Positions 29,254-38,804 are shown, counted from the stretch's first letter. The stretch is DNA of 64,000 nt from Brucella gallinifaecis (GCF_006476605.1 NZ_ML636802.1:186001-250000), one strand, 5' to 3'. Program-made: numbers and translations. Notes: a model not told the origin generated them from the sequence alone.

Positions 29254-29266
29254 GAGCGCTCTAAGC
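29254..29266. repeat. repeat-element end (GCGCTCTAA) over the gmk stop codon
   Basis: GGAGCGCTCTAAG contains the nine bases GCGCTCTAA (29256-29264) found at the ends of elements at 16548, 18297 and 39211. Here they supply the gmk TAG stop on the minus strand. The rest of the element is not evident. Confidence 0.5.
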
Positions 29267-29923
29267 CTCAGGATTTTCTTCCAGAAGGCCTTCGACGAAC
29301 TCAAAAAGTCCAGGGCGGCGATCGCGGCGCAGGCGCTCGGCAATGATGATACCCTTGATACCGGCATAAGAGCGCTGAAGGTCTTCATTGATAACGATAT
29401 AATCGTATTTCGCCCATTTCTGAATTTCAAACCGCGCATTCTGCAAACGGGTTTCAATCACATCCGCTGCATCTTCTGCGCGGCGGTTAAGGCGGTTCTG
29501 CAATTCGCGCATGGTTGGCGGCAGAATGAAAATCGATACCACATCGGCAGGCATTTTGGCCTGTAATTGCTCGGCTCCCTGCCAGTCGATGTCAAAAAGC
29601 ATGTCCTTGCCATCGGCCAGCGCTTCCTCGGCAGTCTGACGCAGCGTGCCATAGAAATTGCCATGCACTTCTGCCCATTCGATCAGCTCGTCATTGTCGC
29701 GGCGGCGCTCAAATTCACGTTTGCTGATGAAGTGGTAATGAACCCCTTCAATTTCGCTTGGACGACGTTCACGCGTGGTAACGGAGACGGAAAGCGAAAG
29801 ATTCATATCCGTATCGCTCAGCAATTGCCGGGCTATAGTGGATTTTCCAGCACCAGAGGGCGATGAAATCACCACCATGAGACCGCGACGTGCAATGCCA
29901 TTTTCGACCGAAGATATGGCCAT
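29261..29923 (-). CDS. gmk: guanylate kinase
   Basis: A 220-residue enzyme that phosphorylates GMP to GDP. P-loop [21 protein letters not shown]-binding [22 protein letters not shown], and the catalytic/lid arginines in [20 protein letters not shown] are all present. Follows yicC by 6 bp on the minus strand, the usual alphaproteobacterial pair, and ends the fab-mltG-yicC-gmk run. Confidence 0.97.
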   Translation of the reverse strand: MAISSVENGIARRGLMVVISSPSGAGKSTIARQLLSDTDMNLSLSVSVTTRERRPSEIEGVHYHFISKREFERRRDNDELIEWAEVHGNFYGTLRQTAEEALADGKDMLFDIDWQGAEQLQAKMPADVVSIFILPPTMRELQNRLNRRAEDAADVIETRLQNARFEIQKWAKYDYIVINEDLQRSYAGIKGIIIAERLRRDRRPGLFEFVEGLLEENPEA

Positions 29924-29929
29924 TTTCCG

Positions 29930-30829
29930 TTACTCCAGATTCTGTACCTGTTCGCGAAACTGATCAACAACTGCTTTCAGCTCAAGGCCAATTGCCGTGA
30001 TCGATGCTGCATTCGACTTGGAACACAATGTATTTGCTTCGCGATTAAATTCCTGTGAAAGAAAATCAAGCTTGCGTCCGATTGGCCCGCCATCGGAAAG
30101 CAGCTTTCTGGCAGAAGAAACATGGGTTTCCAGCCGGTCCAGCTCTTCCTGAATATCTGCCTTGGTCGCAAGAAACGCTGCTTCCTGATAAAGCCGTGCT
30201 TCATCGAGATCACGCCCTGTTTCCATAAGCAGCGCAAGCTGGTTTCCCAGCTTAGTGCGAATAGAATCGATGCTGCGTGATGGATCGTTACGCGCTTTTA
30301 ATGTCAGATGCCCGATCGTATCGACATGGCCGGACAGAATGGCGAAAAGCGACTGACCTTCGTGGATACGTGCTTCTGCAATCGCCTTTAGCGCACCTTC
30401 AAAGGCGGCGACAACAGCGGCTTCGAGACCCGCGCGTGCATTTTCGTCTTCGCTCACCTGTGCCTGATCAATGATGCCGCGCAAGGAAAGAATGCCGTCA
30501 ACGCTTGCGGGTGCAAGTCCGTGCCTGGCTTGCAGCTCGGCACCAAGCTTCAGCACTTCATCCAGCATCGCCTGATTGATTACAAAACCTGCCTGCGCTT
30601 CTGCTCGCTCAACGCTGAGGCTTGCCTGAAAATTGCCGCGCGAGAAATAGCGTGCCTGAAGAGAGCGAACCGCATGTTCAACCCCTTCCAGCCCCTGTGG
30701 CAAACGCAATCTCAGATCCAGCCCCTTACCATTGACGGAGCGCACTTCCCATACAATCCGCGCTTCATTATCAGCGGCACCATACTGTATCGCGTGGCGC
30801 GCAAACCCTGTCATACTCTGGAGCGCCAT
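29930..30829 (-). CDS. YicC-family endoribonuclease
   Basis: A 299-residue protein with N-terminal MALQSMTGFARH and SVNGKGLDLRLRLPQGLEG, and a C-terminal DUF1732 region ending DIQEELDRLETHV, FLSQEFNREANTLCSKS and ELKAVVDQFREQVQNLE. These match the YicC family, which was shown in E. coli to cut RNA. Conserved neighbour of gmk and mltG. Confidence 0.95.
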   Translation of the reverse strand: MALQSMTGFARHAIQYGAADNEARIVWEVRSVNGKGLDLRLRLPQGLEGVEHAVRSLQARYFSRGNFQASLSVERAEAQAGFVINQAMLDEVLKLGAELQARHGLAPASVDGILSLRGIIDQAQVSEDENARAGLEAAVVAAFEGALKAIAEARIHEGQSLFAILSGHVDTIGHLTLKARNDPSRSIDSIRTKLGNQLALLMETGRDLDEARLYQEAAFLATKADIQEELDRLETHVSSARKLLSDGGPIGRKLDFLSQEFNREANTLCSKSNAASITAIGLELKAVVDQFREQVQNLE

Positions 30830-30895
30830 ATCTTTTTTCCTTCACGCGAAATCAAAGTCCGTTACTAACTAAATCAGCCAATAATACTGGCCCAA

Positions 30896-32098
30896 TTACT
30901 GGCCAGTATTTTGCTGTTGTTGCTGGTTTTTTTCCTGCTCAACTGCACGCCATTTACGCACATTGGCATTGTGTTCAGCCAAGGTTTTGGCAAAGACATG
31001 CCCGCCGGTACCGTCCGCAACGAAATAGAGATCTTCGGTATCAAGCGGATTGGCTACCGCTTCAAGGGCGGCACGACCCGGATTGGCAATCGGTGTCGGC
31101 GGAAGGCCGTTAATCACATAGGTATTATATGGCGTTGGCTTCTCAATGTCCGATTTGAAAATCGGGCGATCAGAGGGTTTGCCTGCACCACCGAACAGAC
31201 CATAGATAATGGTCGGATCAGACTGGATACGCATGCCCTTCTTGAGGCGATTGACGAAAACAGACGCCACATGCGGACGTTCCGATGCAATACCCGTTTC
31301 CTTCTCAACAATGGAAGCCAGTGTGACGAATTCGTTCTTGTCCTTGATCGGAAGATCAGGGCGGCGTTTGGCCCAGGTTTCATCAATCAGTTTCTGCTGT
31401 GAAGCGATCATGCGATTGATGATTTCTTCGCGTGTGGTGCCACGTGTGAAATTAAGCGTATCGGTGAAAAGTGTACCTTCCGCAGGCATTTCTTTTGGCA
31501 TATCGCCGACAAGTATCGGATCAGCCGCAATACGGTCGAACACCTGCTTGACGGTCAATCCTTCAGGAATAGTCAGCGGATACATGATCGACTTGCCGCT
31601 GATGAGGATATTCATCACATCGCGCATGGTGGAACCGGCAGGGATGGCATATTCACCCGCCTTCAGATCATTTTCATGGCCGTAAGCACGCATGCCATAG
31701 CGGAAAATACGCGCATCAGTGACAATCCCGCGATTTTCGAGACTGTTTGACACTTCCGAAACTCCAGCACCACGTTTTACGAGGAAAGTCGTTTGGGCAG
31801 TCAAAGGACCGGTCGCATCAAACTGGACCTTGCCAAAATAAAATAGCGCCGAAGCACCAATCAAAACCAGCACAAGCAAAGACAGCATGAAGTTCATAAA
31901 AACGACGATCTGGCTTCGGGCATGACGCGAACGCTTGCGCGGCGGAGGCGTGCCCGGCTCCGGGCGAAGCGCTTCCGAGGCTGATTTAGGAACAAAAGGC
32001 TTGGCGGCTACAACTTCTTCCGGCGTCGCAGAAGACGGCGTATTATCCTGCGGCGGCTGTTGGACGGAATTGCTTCCCGCTTTTTCCTCTGTCGTCAC
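30896..32098 (-). CDS. mltG: endolytic murein transglycosylase MltG
   Basis: A 400-residue inner-membrane enzyme that cuts nascent glycan strands and helps set their length. Long cytoplasmic Pro/Ala-rich start (to about 60) with basic KRSRHARSQ, one TM (VFMNFMLSLLVLVLIGASALFYFG), a LysM-like part, and the catalytic YceG domain: TLASIVEKETGIASERPHVASVFVNRL (Glu) and QSDPTIIYG, NTYVINGLPPTPIANPG. GTG start at 32098. Ends in a Gln-rich tail. Downstream of fabF after a terminator. Confidence 0.95.
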   Translation of the reverse strand: MTTEEKAGSNSVQQPPQDNTPSSATPEEVVAAKPFVPKSASEALRPEPGTPPPRKRSRHARSQIVVFMNFMLSLLVLVLIGASALFYFGKVQFDATGPLTAQTTFLVKRGAGVSEVSNSLENRGIVTDARIFRYGMRAYGHENDLKAGEYAIPAGSTMRDVMNILISGKSIMYPLTIPEGLTVKQVFDRIAADPILVGDMPKEMPAEGTLFTDTLNFTRGTTREEIINRMIASQQKLIDETWAKRRPDLPIKDKNEFVTLASIVEKETGIASERPHVASVFVNRLKKGMRIQSDPTIIYGLFGGAGKPSDRPIFKSDIEKPTPYNTYVINGLPPTPIANPGRAALEAVANPLDTEDLYFVADGTGGHVFAKTLAEHNANVRKWRAVEQEKNQQQQQNTGQ

Positions 32099-32265
32099 TC
32101 GACTACCTCGTCTTTAGAGTGCATCGGATCCAACTTTTTCAAGTCGTCCTGTCTTCACTCTTTTGCTCTCATCCGCGTGAAACGGCATCCAAATCAATAT
32201 TATTGTGTAGAGCAATACTAAACATAATTGGAAATTTTAAATATGATATCGGGTCACATTTTGAC

Positions 32266-32293
32266 AAAAACGCGGAGAAATCCCCGCGTTTTT
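32266..32293. terminator. terminator after fabF
   Basis: AAAAACGCGG, loop AGAAAT, then CCCCGCGTTTTT: a strong GC stem with an A-tract on one side and a T-tract on the other. It ends the fabD-fabG-acpP-fabF run before mltG. Confidence 0.88.
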
Positions 32294-32323
32294 AAATTAG
32301 TCTGATTTTCAGCGCATTAAATC

Positions 32324-33583
32324 TTATGAATAACGGCGCAGAACCAGCGATGCATTGGTGCCGCCAAAGCCGAATGAATTCGACAAGGCCACATCGATTT
32401 TTCGTTCACGCGCCTTGCGCGGCACCAGATCGATTTTCGTTTCAACGGCCGGATTGTCGAGATTAAGCGTTGGCGGAGCAATATTATCACGAATTGCCAG
32501 TGTTGAGAAAATCGCTTCCGCAGCGCCAGCAGCACCAAGAAGATGACCAATCGACGACTTGGTCGACGACATGGATATCTTTGAAGCTGCATCACCGACT
32601 ACGCGCTCAACCGCACCCAGTTCAATCGTATCCGCCATGGTCGAAGTGCCGTGGGCATTGATATAATCAAGCTGGTCAGGGGTAATGTCTGCACGCTTCA
32701 ATGCTGCGACCATGCAGCGCTCTGCACCTTCACCGTTCTCGGTTGGAGCCGTGATGTGATAAGCATCGCCCGACAGGCCATAGCCAACCACTTCAGCATA
32801 AATCTTCGCACCACGTGCCAAAGCATGTTCCAGCTCTTCGAGCACCACAACACCGGCACCCTCACCCATGACAAAACCGTCGCGATCAATATCATAAGGA
32901 CGCGACGCTGCGGTCGGATCGTCGTTGCGCTTGGTGGACAACGTCTTGCAGGCAGCAAAACCTGCAAGCGAAATACGGCTGACCGGCGATTCTGTACCAC
33001 CGGCGACCATCACATCCGCATCGCCAAAAGCAATCAGACGGGCAGCATCGCCAATGGCATGTGTGCCGGTTGCGCAAGCGGTAACTACCGAATGGTTCGG
33101 GCCGCGCAGCTTGTGCTTGATCGAAACATGGCCGGAAGCCAGATTGATCAAACGACCCGGAATGAAGAATGGTGAAATACGGCGCGGACCTTTGTCACGA
33201 AGCGTATAGCCCGCTTCCACAATGCCTTCGATACCGCCAATACCGGAACCGATCAGAACGCCGGTGCGAACCTGATCTTCATCGCTTTGCGGGTGCCAGT
33301 TGGCATCATCCAGAGCCTGATCGGCAGCGCCAACAGCATAGACAATGAACGGATCGACCTTGCGCTGTTCCTTTGGCTCCATATGGAGATCAGGATTAAA
33401 AGTACCATTGGTACCATCGCCAAGAGGGATACGGCAGGCGATCTGGCACGGCAGATCATCGACTTCAAATTCCGTGACGCGGCGAGCACCGCTTTCACTG
33501 GCAATAAGACGCTTCCAGGTCTCTTCGACACCGCTTGCCAGCGGTGACACCAGACCAAGACCAGTGATGACGACACGCCTCAT
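32324..33583 (-). CDS. fabF: beta-ketoacyl-ACP synthase II
   Basis: Condenses malonyl-ACP with acyl-ACP in chain elongation. The Cys-His-His triad is visible: VTACATGTHAIGDA, INAHGTSTMADTIELGAV, SSIGHLLGAAGAAEA, with a C-terminal NSFGFGGTNASLVL. ATG 33583 (MRRVVITGLGLVSP) follows AAGGGG; a GTG two codons upstream is less likely. 419 residues, the family length. Follows acpP after 235 bp. Confidence 0.97.
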   Translation of the reverse strand: MRRVVITGLGLVSPLASGVEETWKRLIASESGARRVTEFEVDDLPCQIACRIPLGDGTNGTFNPDLHMEPKEQRKVDPFIVYAVGAADQALDDANWHPQSDEDQVRTGVLIGSGIGGIEGIVEAGYTLRDKGPRRISPFFIPGRLINLASGHVSIKHKLRGPNHSVVTACATGTHAIGDAARLIAFGDADVMVAGGTESPVSRISLAGFAACKTLSTKRNDDPTAASRPYDIDRDGFVMGEGAGVVVLEELEHALARGAKIYAEVVGYGLSGDAYHITAPTENGEGAERCMVAALKRADITPDQLDYINAHGTSTMADTIELGAVERVVGDAASKISMSSTKSSIGHLLGAAGAAEAIFSTLAIRDNIAPPTLNLDNPAVETKIDLVPRKARERKIDVALSNSFGFGGTNASLVLRRYS

Positions 33584-33659
33584 ATTCACCCCTTAGATTT
33601 GATAGGTTTCGTTGGAGACATCCCGCAGGCGATACGCGCCTCATACGGCCAATGCTCAA

Positions 33660-33707
33660 TCCTGTTACCGGGCGGCCCTGTTACCGGACTGTCCTGTCAC
33701 CGGGCTG
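33660..33707. repeat. three 16-bp direct repeats between acpP and fabF
   Basis: Units starting at 33660, 33676 and 33692: TCCTGTTACCGGGCGG, CCCTGTTACCGGACTG, TCCTGTCACCGGGCTG. They lie in the 235-bp gap upstream of fabF, so they would be in its leader. Function unknown. Confidence 0.8.
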
Positions 33708-33782
33708 CAATCTGCCAAAAGCCAGTCAGGGCTTTCCCGGTCATGATAATTCAGTGCCTTCAAAGAGAAGACAAGCAGGGCC

Positions 33783-33800
33783 GGGATTCGGAAGAATCCC
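33783..33800. terminator. hairpin just after acpP
   Basis: GGGATTC, loop GGAA, GAATCCC, 18 bp past the acpP stop. No T-run follows, so it may partly terminate or protect the abundant acpP mRNA. Confidence 0.5.
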
Positions 33801-33817
33801 AGCCCCTGTAGCTCAGA

Positions 33818-34054
33818 TCAGGCAGAAGCCTTATCGATGAACTTCACAGCGTCGCCGACCGTGAGGATCGTTTCTGCAGCGTCGTCAGGAATTTCAACGC
33901 CAAATTCTTCTTCGAAAGCCATGACCAGCTCGACGGTGTCGAGGCTGTCTGCACCAAGATCATCGATGAAGCTTGCACCTTCTGTGACCTTGTCAGCATC
34001 TACACCCAGATGCTCAACAACGATTTTCTTGACGCGCTCTGCGGTATCGCTCAT
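33818..34054 (-). CDS. acpP: acyl carrier protein
   Basis: A 78-residue acidic carrier. The phosphopantetheine Ser is in [21 protein letters not shown]. Text is near identical to the Brucella/rhizobial AcpP I remember. Carries growing acyl chains for FabD, FabG and FabF, whose genes flank it. A 288-bp upstream gap (34055-34342) holds its promoter and the fabG 3' hairpin but no gene. Confidence 0.98.
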   Translation of the reverse strand: MSDTAERVKKIVVEHLGVDADKVTEGASFIDDLGADSLDTVELVMAFEEEFGVEIPDDAAETILTVGDAVKFIDKASA

Positions 34055-34318
34055 GTCGGAACCTCGACCTGTTGTTAATTTGCTCTGCCTTGGTTAGCGG
34101 CATGCATGATTGTAATCAAGTTATAAGATGTCTGCCAAGTTTCGAGTTTACTCGCCTGACAGTCACCCTGTGGATATTCCTTGCGGAACAGGATAACGGC
34201 ATTTCACAAACGAAACACCGAAACTCTCGTCGGGCGCATTACCATGCTTCTTGAGCAAGGCAAAGCGCATTTTGGTTTCTACCACCCGACTTTAAGACTT
34301 TTTATACCGTAAAATACT

Positions 34319-34349
34319 GATTTAAAAGCTAGCGAAGAGCTTTTAAATC
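34319..34349. terminator. AT-rich hairpin overlapping the fabG stop codon
   Basis: GATTTAAAAGCT (34319-34330) pairs perfectly with AGCTTTTAAATC (34338-34349) around the loop AGCGAAG. On the minus strand it starts inside the last codons of fabG and ends in TTTTAAATC, so translation to the stop would compete with its folding. Confidence 0.65.
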
Positions 34350-35080
34350 ATGGCCATGCCACCATTGATGTGCAGCGTCTGACCTGTAACATATGCAGCT
34401 TCATCGCTTGCAAGATAAACCACAGCAGCCGCAATTTCACTACCAACACCCATGCGCTTCATGGGAATATTGCTCATGATTGCGTCTTTCTGCTTCTCAT
34501 TGAGCTTGTCGGTCATGGCCGATTCGATAAAGCCCGGCGCAATGCAGTTCACAGTCACATTGCGGCTTGCAATTTCCTGTGCCAGCGATTTCGAGAAGCC
34601 GATCAGACCAGCTTTCGATGCACAATAATTTGCCTGTCCCGGATTGCCCGTTACGCCAACAATCGATGTGATATTGATGATACGACCCTTGCGACGACGC
34701 ATCATCGGATGCGTCACTTCGCGCGTCAGGTTAAATACAGACGTCAAATTAACATTAAGAACTGCATCCCAGTCTTCATCGCTCATGCGCACAAAAAGGC
34801 CATCGCGGGTGATACCGGCATTGTTGACCAGAATGTCGATGCCGCCCATATCTTCCTCAGCCTTCTGACCGAGCGCTTTAACAGCTTCGCGGTCGGAAAG
34901 ATTGGCCGGGAAGATGAAAGTGCGCTCGCCCAGCTCAGCAGCCAGTTCTTTCAGCTTTTCTTCGCGTGTGCCGTGCAGGCCAACGATAGCACCCTGCGCA
35001 TGAAGAGCGCGTGCAATTGCTTCGCCTAAGCCCCCGGTCGCACCGGTTACAAGAGCCTTGCGGCCAGTCAGATCAAACAT
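34343..35080 (-). CDS. fabG: 3-oxoacyl-ACP reductase
   Basis: A 245-residue SDR that reduces 3-oxoacyl-ACP with NADPH. Cofactor loop TGATGGLGEAIA, NNAGITRDGLFVRM, catalytic Ser in INITSIVGVTGNPGQ and YCASKAGLIGFSK (YxxxK). C-terminal YVTGQTLHINGGMAMI is standard. Follows fabD by 10 bp. Confidence 0.97.
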   Translation of the reverse strand: MFDLTGRKALVTGATGGLGEAIARALHAQGAIVGLHGTREEKLKELAAELGERTFIFPANLSDREAVKALGQKAEEDMGGIDILVNNAGITRDGLFVRMSDEDWDAVLNVNLTSVFNLTREVTHPMMRRRKGRIINITSIVGVTGNPGQANYCASKAGLIGFSKSLAQEIASRNVTVNCIAPGFIESAMTDKLNEKQKDAIMSNIPMKRMGVGSEIAAAVVYLASDEAAYVTGQTLHINGGMAMI

Positions 35081-35090
35081 ATGGGATCCC

Positions 35091-36035
35091 TTAGCTATTC
35101 AACGCAGCAAGTGCTGCAGCTATTTCTTCAGCCGAACCAACGGTTACGCCGCTCACATCTCGGGAGATGCGTCGCGCCAAACCTGTCAGAACCTTGCCTG
35201 AACCTATTTCATAAAGCGTTGTAACATCATTTGCGGCAAACCATTCAACCGTTTCGCGCCAGCGCACCTGACCTGTCACCTGCTCAACCAGCAGATCAGC
35301 GATTTCATTGGCATCACGCACAGGTACAGCACGCACATTGGCAATAAGCGGCACAACCGGATTGTGCTTTTCAACAGAGCTAAGCGCTTCACGCATCGCA
35401 TCAGCCGCAGGCGCCATCAGCGTCGAATGAAATGGTGCGGAGACCGGCAACATGATTGCACGCTTGGCGCCTTTTTCGGAAGCAACCGAGGCTGCCAGTT
35501 CGACAGCCGCCTTTGCGCCGGAGATCACAAGCTGACCGCCGCCATTATCATTGGCAATCTGAACCGGGCCAGAAGTTTTTGCCTCAGCACAAATTGCTTC
35601 GACATCACTATGTTCAAGACCGATGATTGCAGCCATGGCACCTTCACCGACCGGCACAGCCTTTTGCATCGCATTGCCGCGAATGCGCAAAAGACGGGCA
35701 GTATCGGCCAGCGAAAAAGTCCCTGCGGCGCAAAGAGCCGAATATTCGCCAAGCGAATGGCCGGCGACATAAGCAACCTTGTCTTTCAATGAAAAGCCCT
35801 GCGCTTCCATGACGCGCAGCGTGGCAATGGAAACAGCCATCAAGGCAGGCTGTGCATTGGCAGTAAGCGTCAGAACATCTTCCGGCCCTTCAAACATGAC
35901 GCTTGAAAGCTTTTCGCCCAGTGCTTCGTCCACTTCCTCAAAAACAGCACGTGCTTCAGCGAATTGCTCAGCAAGGGCCTTGCCCATGCCAACTGCCTGG
36001 CTGCCCTGTCCGGGAAAGGTAAATGCTACCGCCAT
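35091..36035 (-). CDS. fabD: malonyl-CoA:ACP transacylase
   Basis: A 314-residue enzyme loading malonyl groups onto AcpP. N-terminal FTFPGQGSQAVGMGKAL, nucleophile AGHSLGEYSALCAAG, Arg site RLLRIRGNAMQKAVP, catalytic His in LPVSAPFHSTLM. ATG 36035 gives the family start; 20 extra residues upstream are rejected. First gene of the fab run; divergent from rpsF. Confidence 0.97.
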   Translation of the reverse strand: MAVAFTFPGQGSQAVGMGKALAEQFAEARAVFEEVDEALGEKLSSVMFEGPEDVLTLTANAQPALMAVSIATLRVMEAQGFSLKDKVAYVAGHSLGEYSALCAAGTFSLADTARLLRIRGNAMQKAVPVGEGAMAAIIGLEHSDVEAICAEAKTSGPVQIANDNGGGQLVISGAKAAVELAASVASEKGAKRAIMLPVSAPFHSTLMAPAADAMREALSSVEKHNPVVPLIANVRAVPVRDANEIADLLVEQVTGQVRWRETVEWFAANDVTTLYEIGSGKVLTGLARRISRDVSGVTVGSAEEIAAALAALNS

Positions 36036-36382
36036 GAATGCCTCTTTTATATAATAATTTCTCGCGATGTGCCCCAGCATGGGTTGAAAAGTCAAGTATT
36101 TGTGGATTTTTGCAGATCACAGCGCTTGCAAATCCGGGGAAAAGCACGTATTGAGCGCCCGTTCGTTACTGGCATTAGCTGGGGGCTGAACGGAGGGTCG
36201 TGCCTTCTTCACCATTAAATGTGAGAAAGCATGTGGAAGTCGTAAGTGCTTCTGCCTCCCGTGTCTCCGCTCTCGATTGTCTTTACCCAAGCGTCCTTTC
36301 TTCCCGGTTTTCCGGTCTAAGAGAAGTCGCAGAGGCTTAGCCGTTAGTGCCGGTAGTGTGTAACAGAAGAAAGGCAAAGCCA
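36036..36382. promoter_or_regulatory. 347-bp divergent region fabD/rpsF with a long rpsF leader
   Basis: No gene is seen. It must hold two divergent promoters. The rpsF side (about 36240-36382) contains short hairpins such as CCGGTTTTCCGG (36306-36317) and a CCG-rich stretch TTAGCCGTTAGTGCCGGTAG. rpsF leaders in many bacteria carry an S6:S18-binding RNA with a CCG bulge; whether this is one I cannot decide without covariance analysis. Confidence 0.4.
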
Positions 36383-36838
36383 ATGGCTCTTTATGAACAT
36401 GTGCTTCTTGCCCGCCAGGACATTTCCCAGCAGCAGGTCGACGCTCTCGTCGAACAGTACAAGGGTGTCCTCGAAGCTAATGGCGGCAAGGTCGGTAAGG
36501 TTGAAAACTGGGGTCTTCGTCCCCTCACCTACCGCATCAAGAAGAATCGCAAGGCGTATTACACGCTCGTCAACATTGACGCACCGGCAGCAGCCGTTGC
36601 TGAAATGGAACGCCAGATGCGTATCAACGAAGACGTTCTTCGTTTCATGACCATCCGCGTTGAAGAACACGAAGAAGGCCAGTCGGCAATGCTTTCGCGC
36701 CGCGACGAACGTCGTGAGCGTGATGGTGATGACCGCGGCCCACGTCGCCCACGTGAAGGCGGTTTCGACCGCAATAGTGATCGCGGCGATCGTGGCCCAC
36801 GTCGTCCACGTGACAACGAAGCTGGCGAAGGAGCATAA
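36383..36838 (+). CDS. rpsF: 30S ribosomal protein S6
   Basis: A 151-residue small-subunit protein binding S18 and 16S rRNA. Core [42 protein letters not shown] is typical. The C-terminus (about 105 on) is an Arg/Asp/Gly-rich tail with DRGPRRPR twice, longer than in E. coli before modification. ATG 36383 with AGAAGAAAGG upstream. Two bases separate its stop from rpsR. Confidence 0.97.
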   Translation: MALYEHVLLARQDISQQQVDALVEQYKGVLEANGGKVGKVENWGLRPLTYRIKKNRKAYYTLVNIDAPAAAVAEMERQMRINEDVLRFMTIRVEEHEEGQSAMLSRRDERRERDGDDRGPRRPREGGFDRNSDRGDRGPRRPRDNEAGEGA

Positions 36839-36840
36839 TC

Positions 36841-37089
36841 ATGGTTGATATCAATCAGATCCCAACCCGTCGTCCTTTCCATCGTCGTCGCAAGACCTGC
36901 CCTTTTACAGGTCCAAATGCACCGAAGATCGACTACAAGGACATCAAGCTCCTGCAGCGTTACATTTCGGAACGTGGCAAGATCGTTCCTTCGCGTATTA
37001 CGGCTGTCAGCCAGAAGAAGCAGCGTGAACTCGCCAAGGCGATCAAGCGTGCCCGCTTCCTCGGCCTGCTTCCATATGTTGTGAAGTAA
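36841..37089 (+). CDS. rpsR: 30S ribosomal protein S18
   Basis: An 82-residue basic protein pairing with S6 on the platform of the 30S subunit. [19 protein letters not shown], then [21 protein letters not shown] and [22 protein letters not shown] are diagnostic. GAAGGAGCA precedes the ATG, so it is coupled to rpsF. Confidence 0.98.
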   Translation: MVDINQIPTRRPFHRRRKTCPFTGPNAPKIDYKDIKLLQRYISERGKIVPSRITAVSQKKQRELAKAIKRARFLGLLPYVVK

Positions 37090-37243
37090 GAATTTTTGCG
37101 AGGCGGCGATCATGCCGCCTCGCATTTCTTCCCGGATGCGATGGGCGCAGCCGGAGCACTTAAAATCCCGAGTTGGGGTGCACGTGACCTTGTCCGCACC
37201 TCTAACTGCAAAACCGGAACAGCCGGGGCAGGACAGCGAATTT

Positions 37244-38203
37244 ATGAAATTCAATGGAACCATTATTGGCGTTGGCATTCTGGCGGGGCTTGCCTCGGCC
37301 TTGATGTCGTCTGGCGTTCTGGTCCAGTCCGGCATGGCAGTGGTTCTTTATTTCCTGACGCCATTGCCGATTTTTGTTGCGGCTTTCGGCTGGGGTTCGA
37401 GCGCAGGGCTTGTGGCAGCTTCATGCGCCACCATTGCAGTCGGCATTGTTGCGTCCCCCATGGCTGCATTGCTCATGGCGCTGACAAGCTATGCGCCTGC
37501 TGCAACCGGATCTTATCTCTCGGGTCTTGCCCGCCCTGCGTCAGAACTTGGCGGGCCAAAAGACGTGATGGTCTGGTATCCGCTTTCGGATATTGTTTTC
37601 CGTCTGTCGCTGTTCATTGCAGCAAGCTGCGTGGTGATTGGTGCAATTATTGGCTTTGGCCCCGAAATGGCTACCCTTATGGCCAATTCGGCAATCGATG
37701 CGCTTTCGGCTGCCGATCCGCAATTCGTCGCCTCTGACGAAATGCGTCAGAATACCAGTGCAATGCTCGCAATTGCGGTACCGGCCATTCAGCCTGCTGT
37801 TTCTCTTGCTATTCTGGTTGGCAATTTCTATCTGGCGCTGCGCCTGACGGCTCTTTCAGGCCGTTTGCGCCGACCGCGCGATGATTGGCCAGCAACCATG
37901 CGCATGCCCCGTCCGGCACTGCTGGTTCTTGCGATTGCGCTTGCGGTTGCATTTTTGCCGGGCACTGCCGGTCTTGTTGCAACGGTCGTGGTTGGTGCTC
38001 TGAGCGCCGGCTTCATGATGGCCGGTCTTGCAACTTTCCATCATCGTACTCGTGGCAAACCATGGCGCCCGGTCGCGCTCTGGCTTGTTTATGTAGCGAT
38101 CATACTCTTCGCATTCCTGCTTTTTGTCTTCATGGTATTCGGCCTTTTCGATACATCGCGCGGAGCGCCAATTTCGAAAATACCGGAAGCCGACAACCAG
38201 TAA
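37244..38203 (+). CDS. DUF2232 polytopic membrane protein
   Basis: A 319-residue protein with about eight TM helices; the start [26 protein letters not shown] and [20 protein letters not shown] recall the DUF2232 family. In alphaproteobacteria a DUF2232 gene regularly sits between rpsR and rplI. Function unknown. ATG 37244 chosen because upstream residues are not protein-like. The 154-bp gap to rpsR may hold an internal promoter. Confidence 0.85.
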   Translation: MKFNGTIIGVGILAGLASALMSSGVLVQSGMAVVLYFLTPLPIFVAAFGWGSSAGLVAASCATIAVGIVASPMAALLMALTSYAPAATGSYLSGLARPASELGGPKDVMVWYPLSDIVFRLSLFIAASCVVIGAIIGFGPEMATLMANSAIDALSAADPQFVASDEMRQNTSAMLAIAVPAIQPAVSLAILVGNFYLALRLTALSGRLRRPRDDWPATMRMPRPALLVLAIALAVAFLPGTAGLVATVVVGALSAGFMMAGLATFHHRTRGKPWRPVALWLVYVAIILFAFLLFVFMVFGLFDTSRGAPISKIPEADNQ

Positions 38204-38234
38204 ATCCATATTTAAATCTCGAAAGGAAACTCAA

Positions 38235-38804
38235 ATGGACGTTATTCTTCTGGAACGCATCGCGCGCCTTGGTCAGATGGGCGACACTGTAAAGGTCAAG
38301 GACGGCTTTGCCCGTAACTTCCTTCTGCCGCAGGGCAAGGCTCTTCGTGCCAACGAAGCCAACCGCAAGAAGTTTGAAGGCCAGCGCGCACAGCTCGAAG
38401 CCCAGAACCTCGAACGCAAGAACGAAGCTGAAGCCGTTGCAGCCAAGCTCAATGGTGAATCCTTCATCGTTGTTCGTTCGGCTGGTGAAACAGGTCAGCT
38501 CTACGGTTCGGTTTCGACCCGCGATATCGCTGACATCATCACTGCAAACGGTTTCAACCTGCACCGCAACCAGGTTGAACTGAAGCAGCCGATCAAGGCA
38601 ATTGGCATTCATGAAATCGTCATTTCCCTGCACCCTGAAGTCGAAGTTACAGTTTCTGTAAACATCGCCCGCTCGACTGAAGAAGCCGAACGTCAGGCCA
38701 AGGGTGAAGACCTGACCTCGATCGAAGCTATCTACGGCATTGAAGAAGAACCTCTTGCTGAAGAAATCTTCGACGAAGACGAAGAAGCAGAAGATCAGGC
38801 TTAA
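38235..38804 (+). CDS. rplI: 50S ribosomal protein L9
   Basis: A 189-residue large-subunit protein. N-domain [36 protein letters not shown]; long helix; C-domain [16 protein letters not shown] and [20 protein letters not shown]. The acidic tail ([20 protein letters not shown]) is usual in rhizobia. GAAAGGAAA precedes the ATG at 38235. Followed by a terminator about 70 bp on. Confidence 0.97.
   Translation: MDVILLERIARLGQMGDTVKVKDGFARNFLLPQGKALRANEANRKKFEGQRAQLEAQNLERKNEAEAVAAKLNGESFIVVRSAGETGQLYGSVSTRDIADIITANGFNLHRNQVELKQPIKAIGIHEIVISLHPEVEVTVSVNIARSTEEAERQAKGEDLTSIEAIYGIEEEPLAEEIFDEDEEAEDQA

Noticed and set aside
36559-37335. 258-codon minus-strand frame over rpsF-rpsR
   Set aside because: Ser/Arg-rich shadow of two certain ribosomal protein genes.
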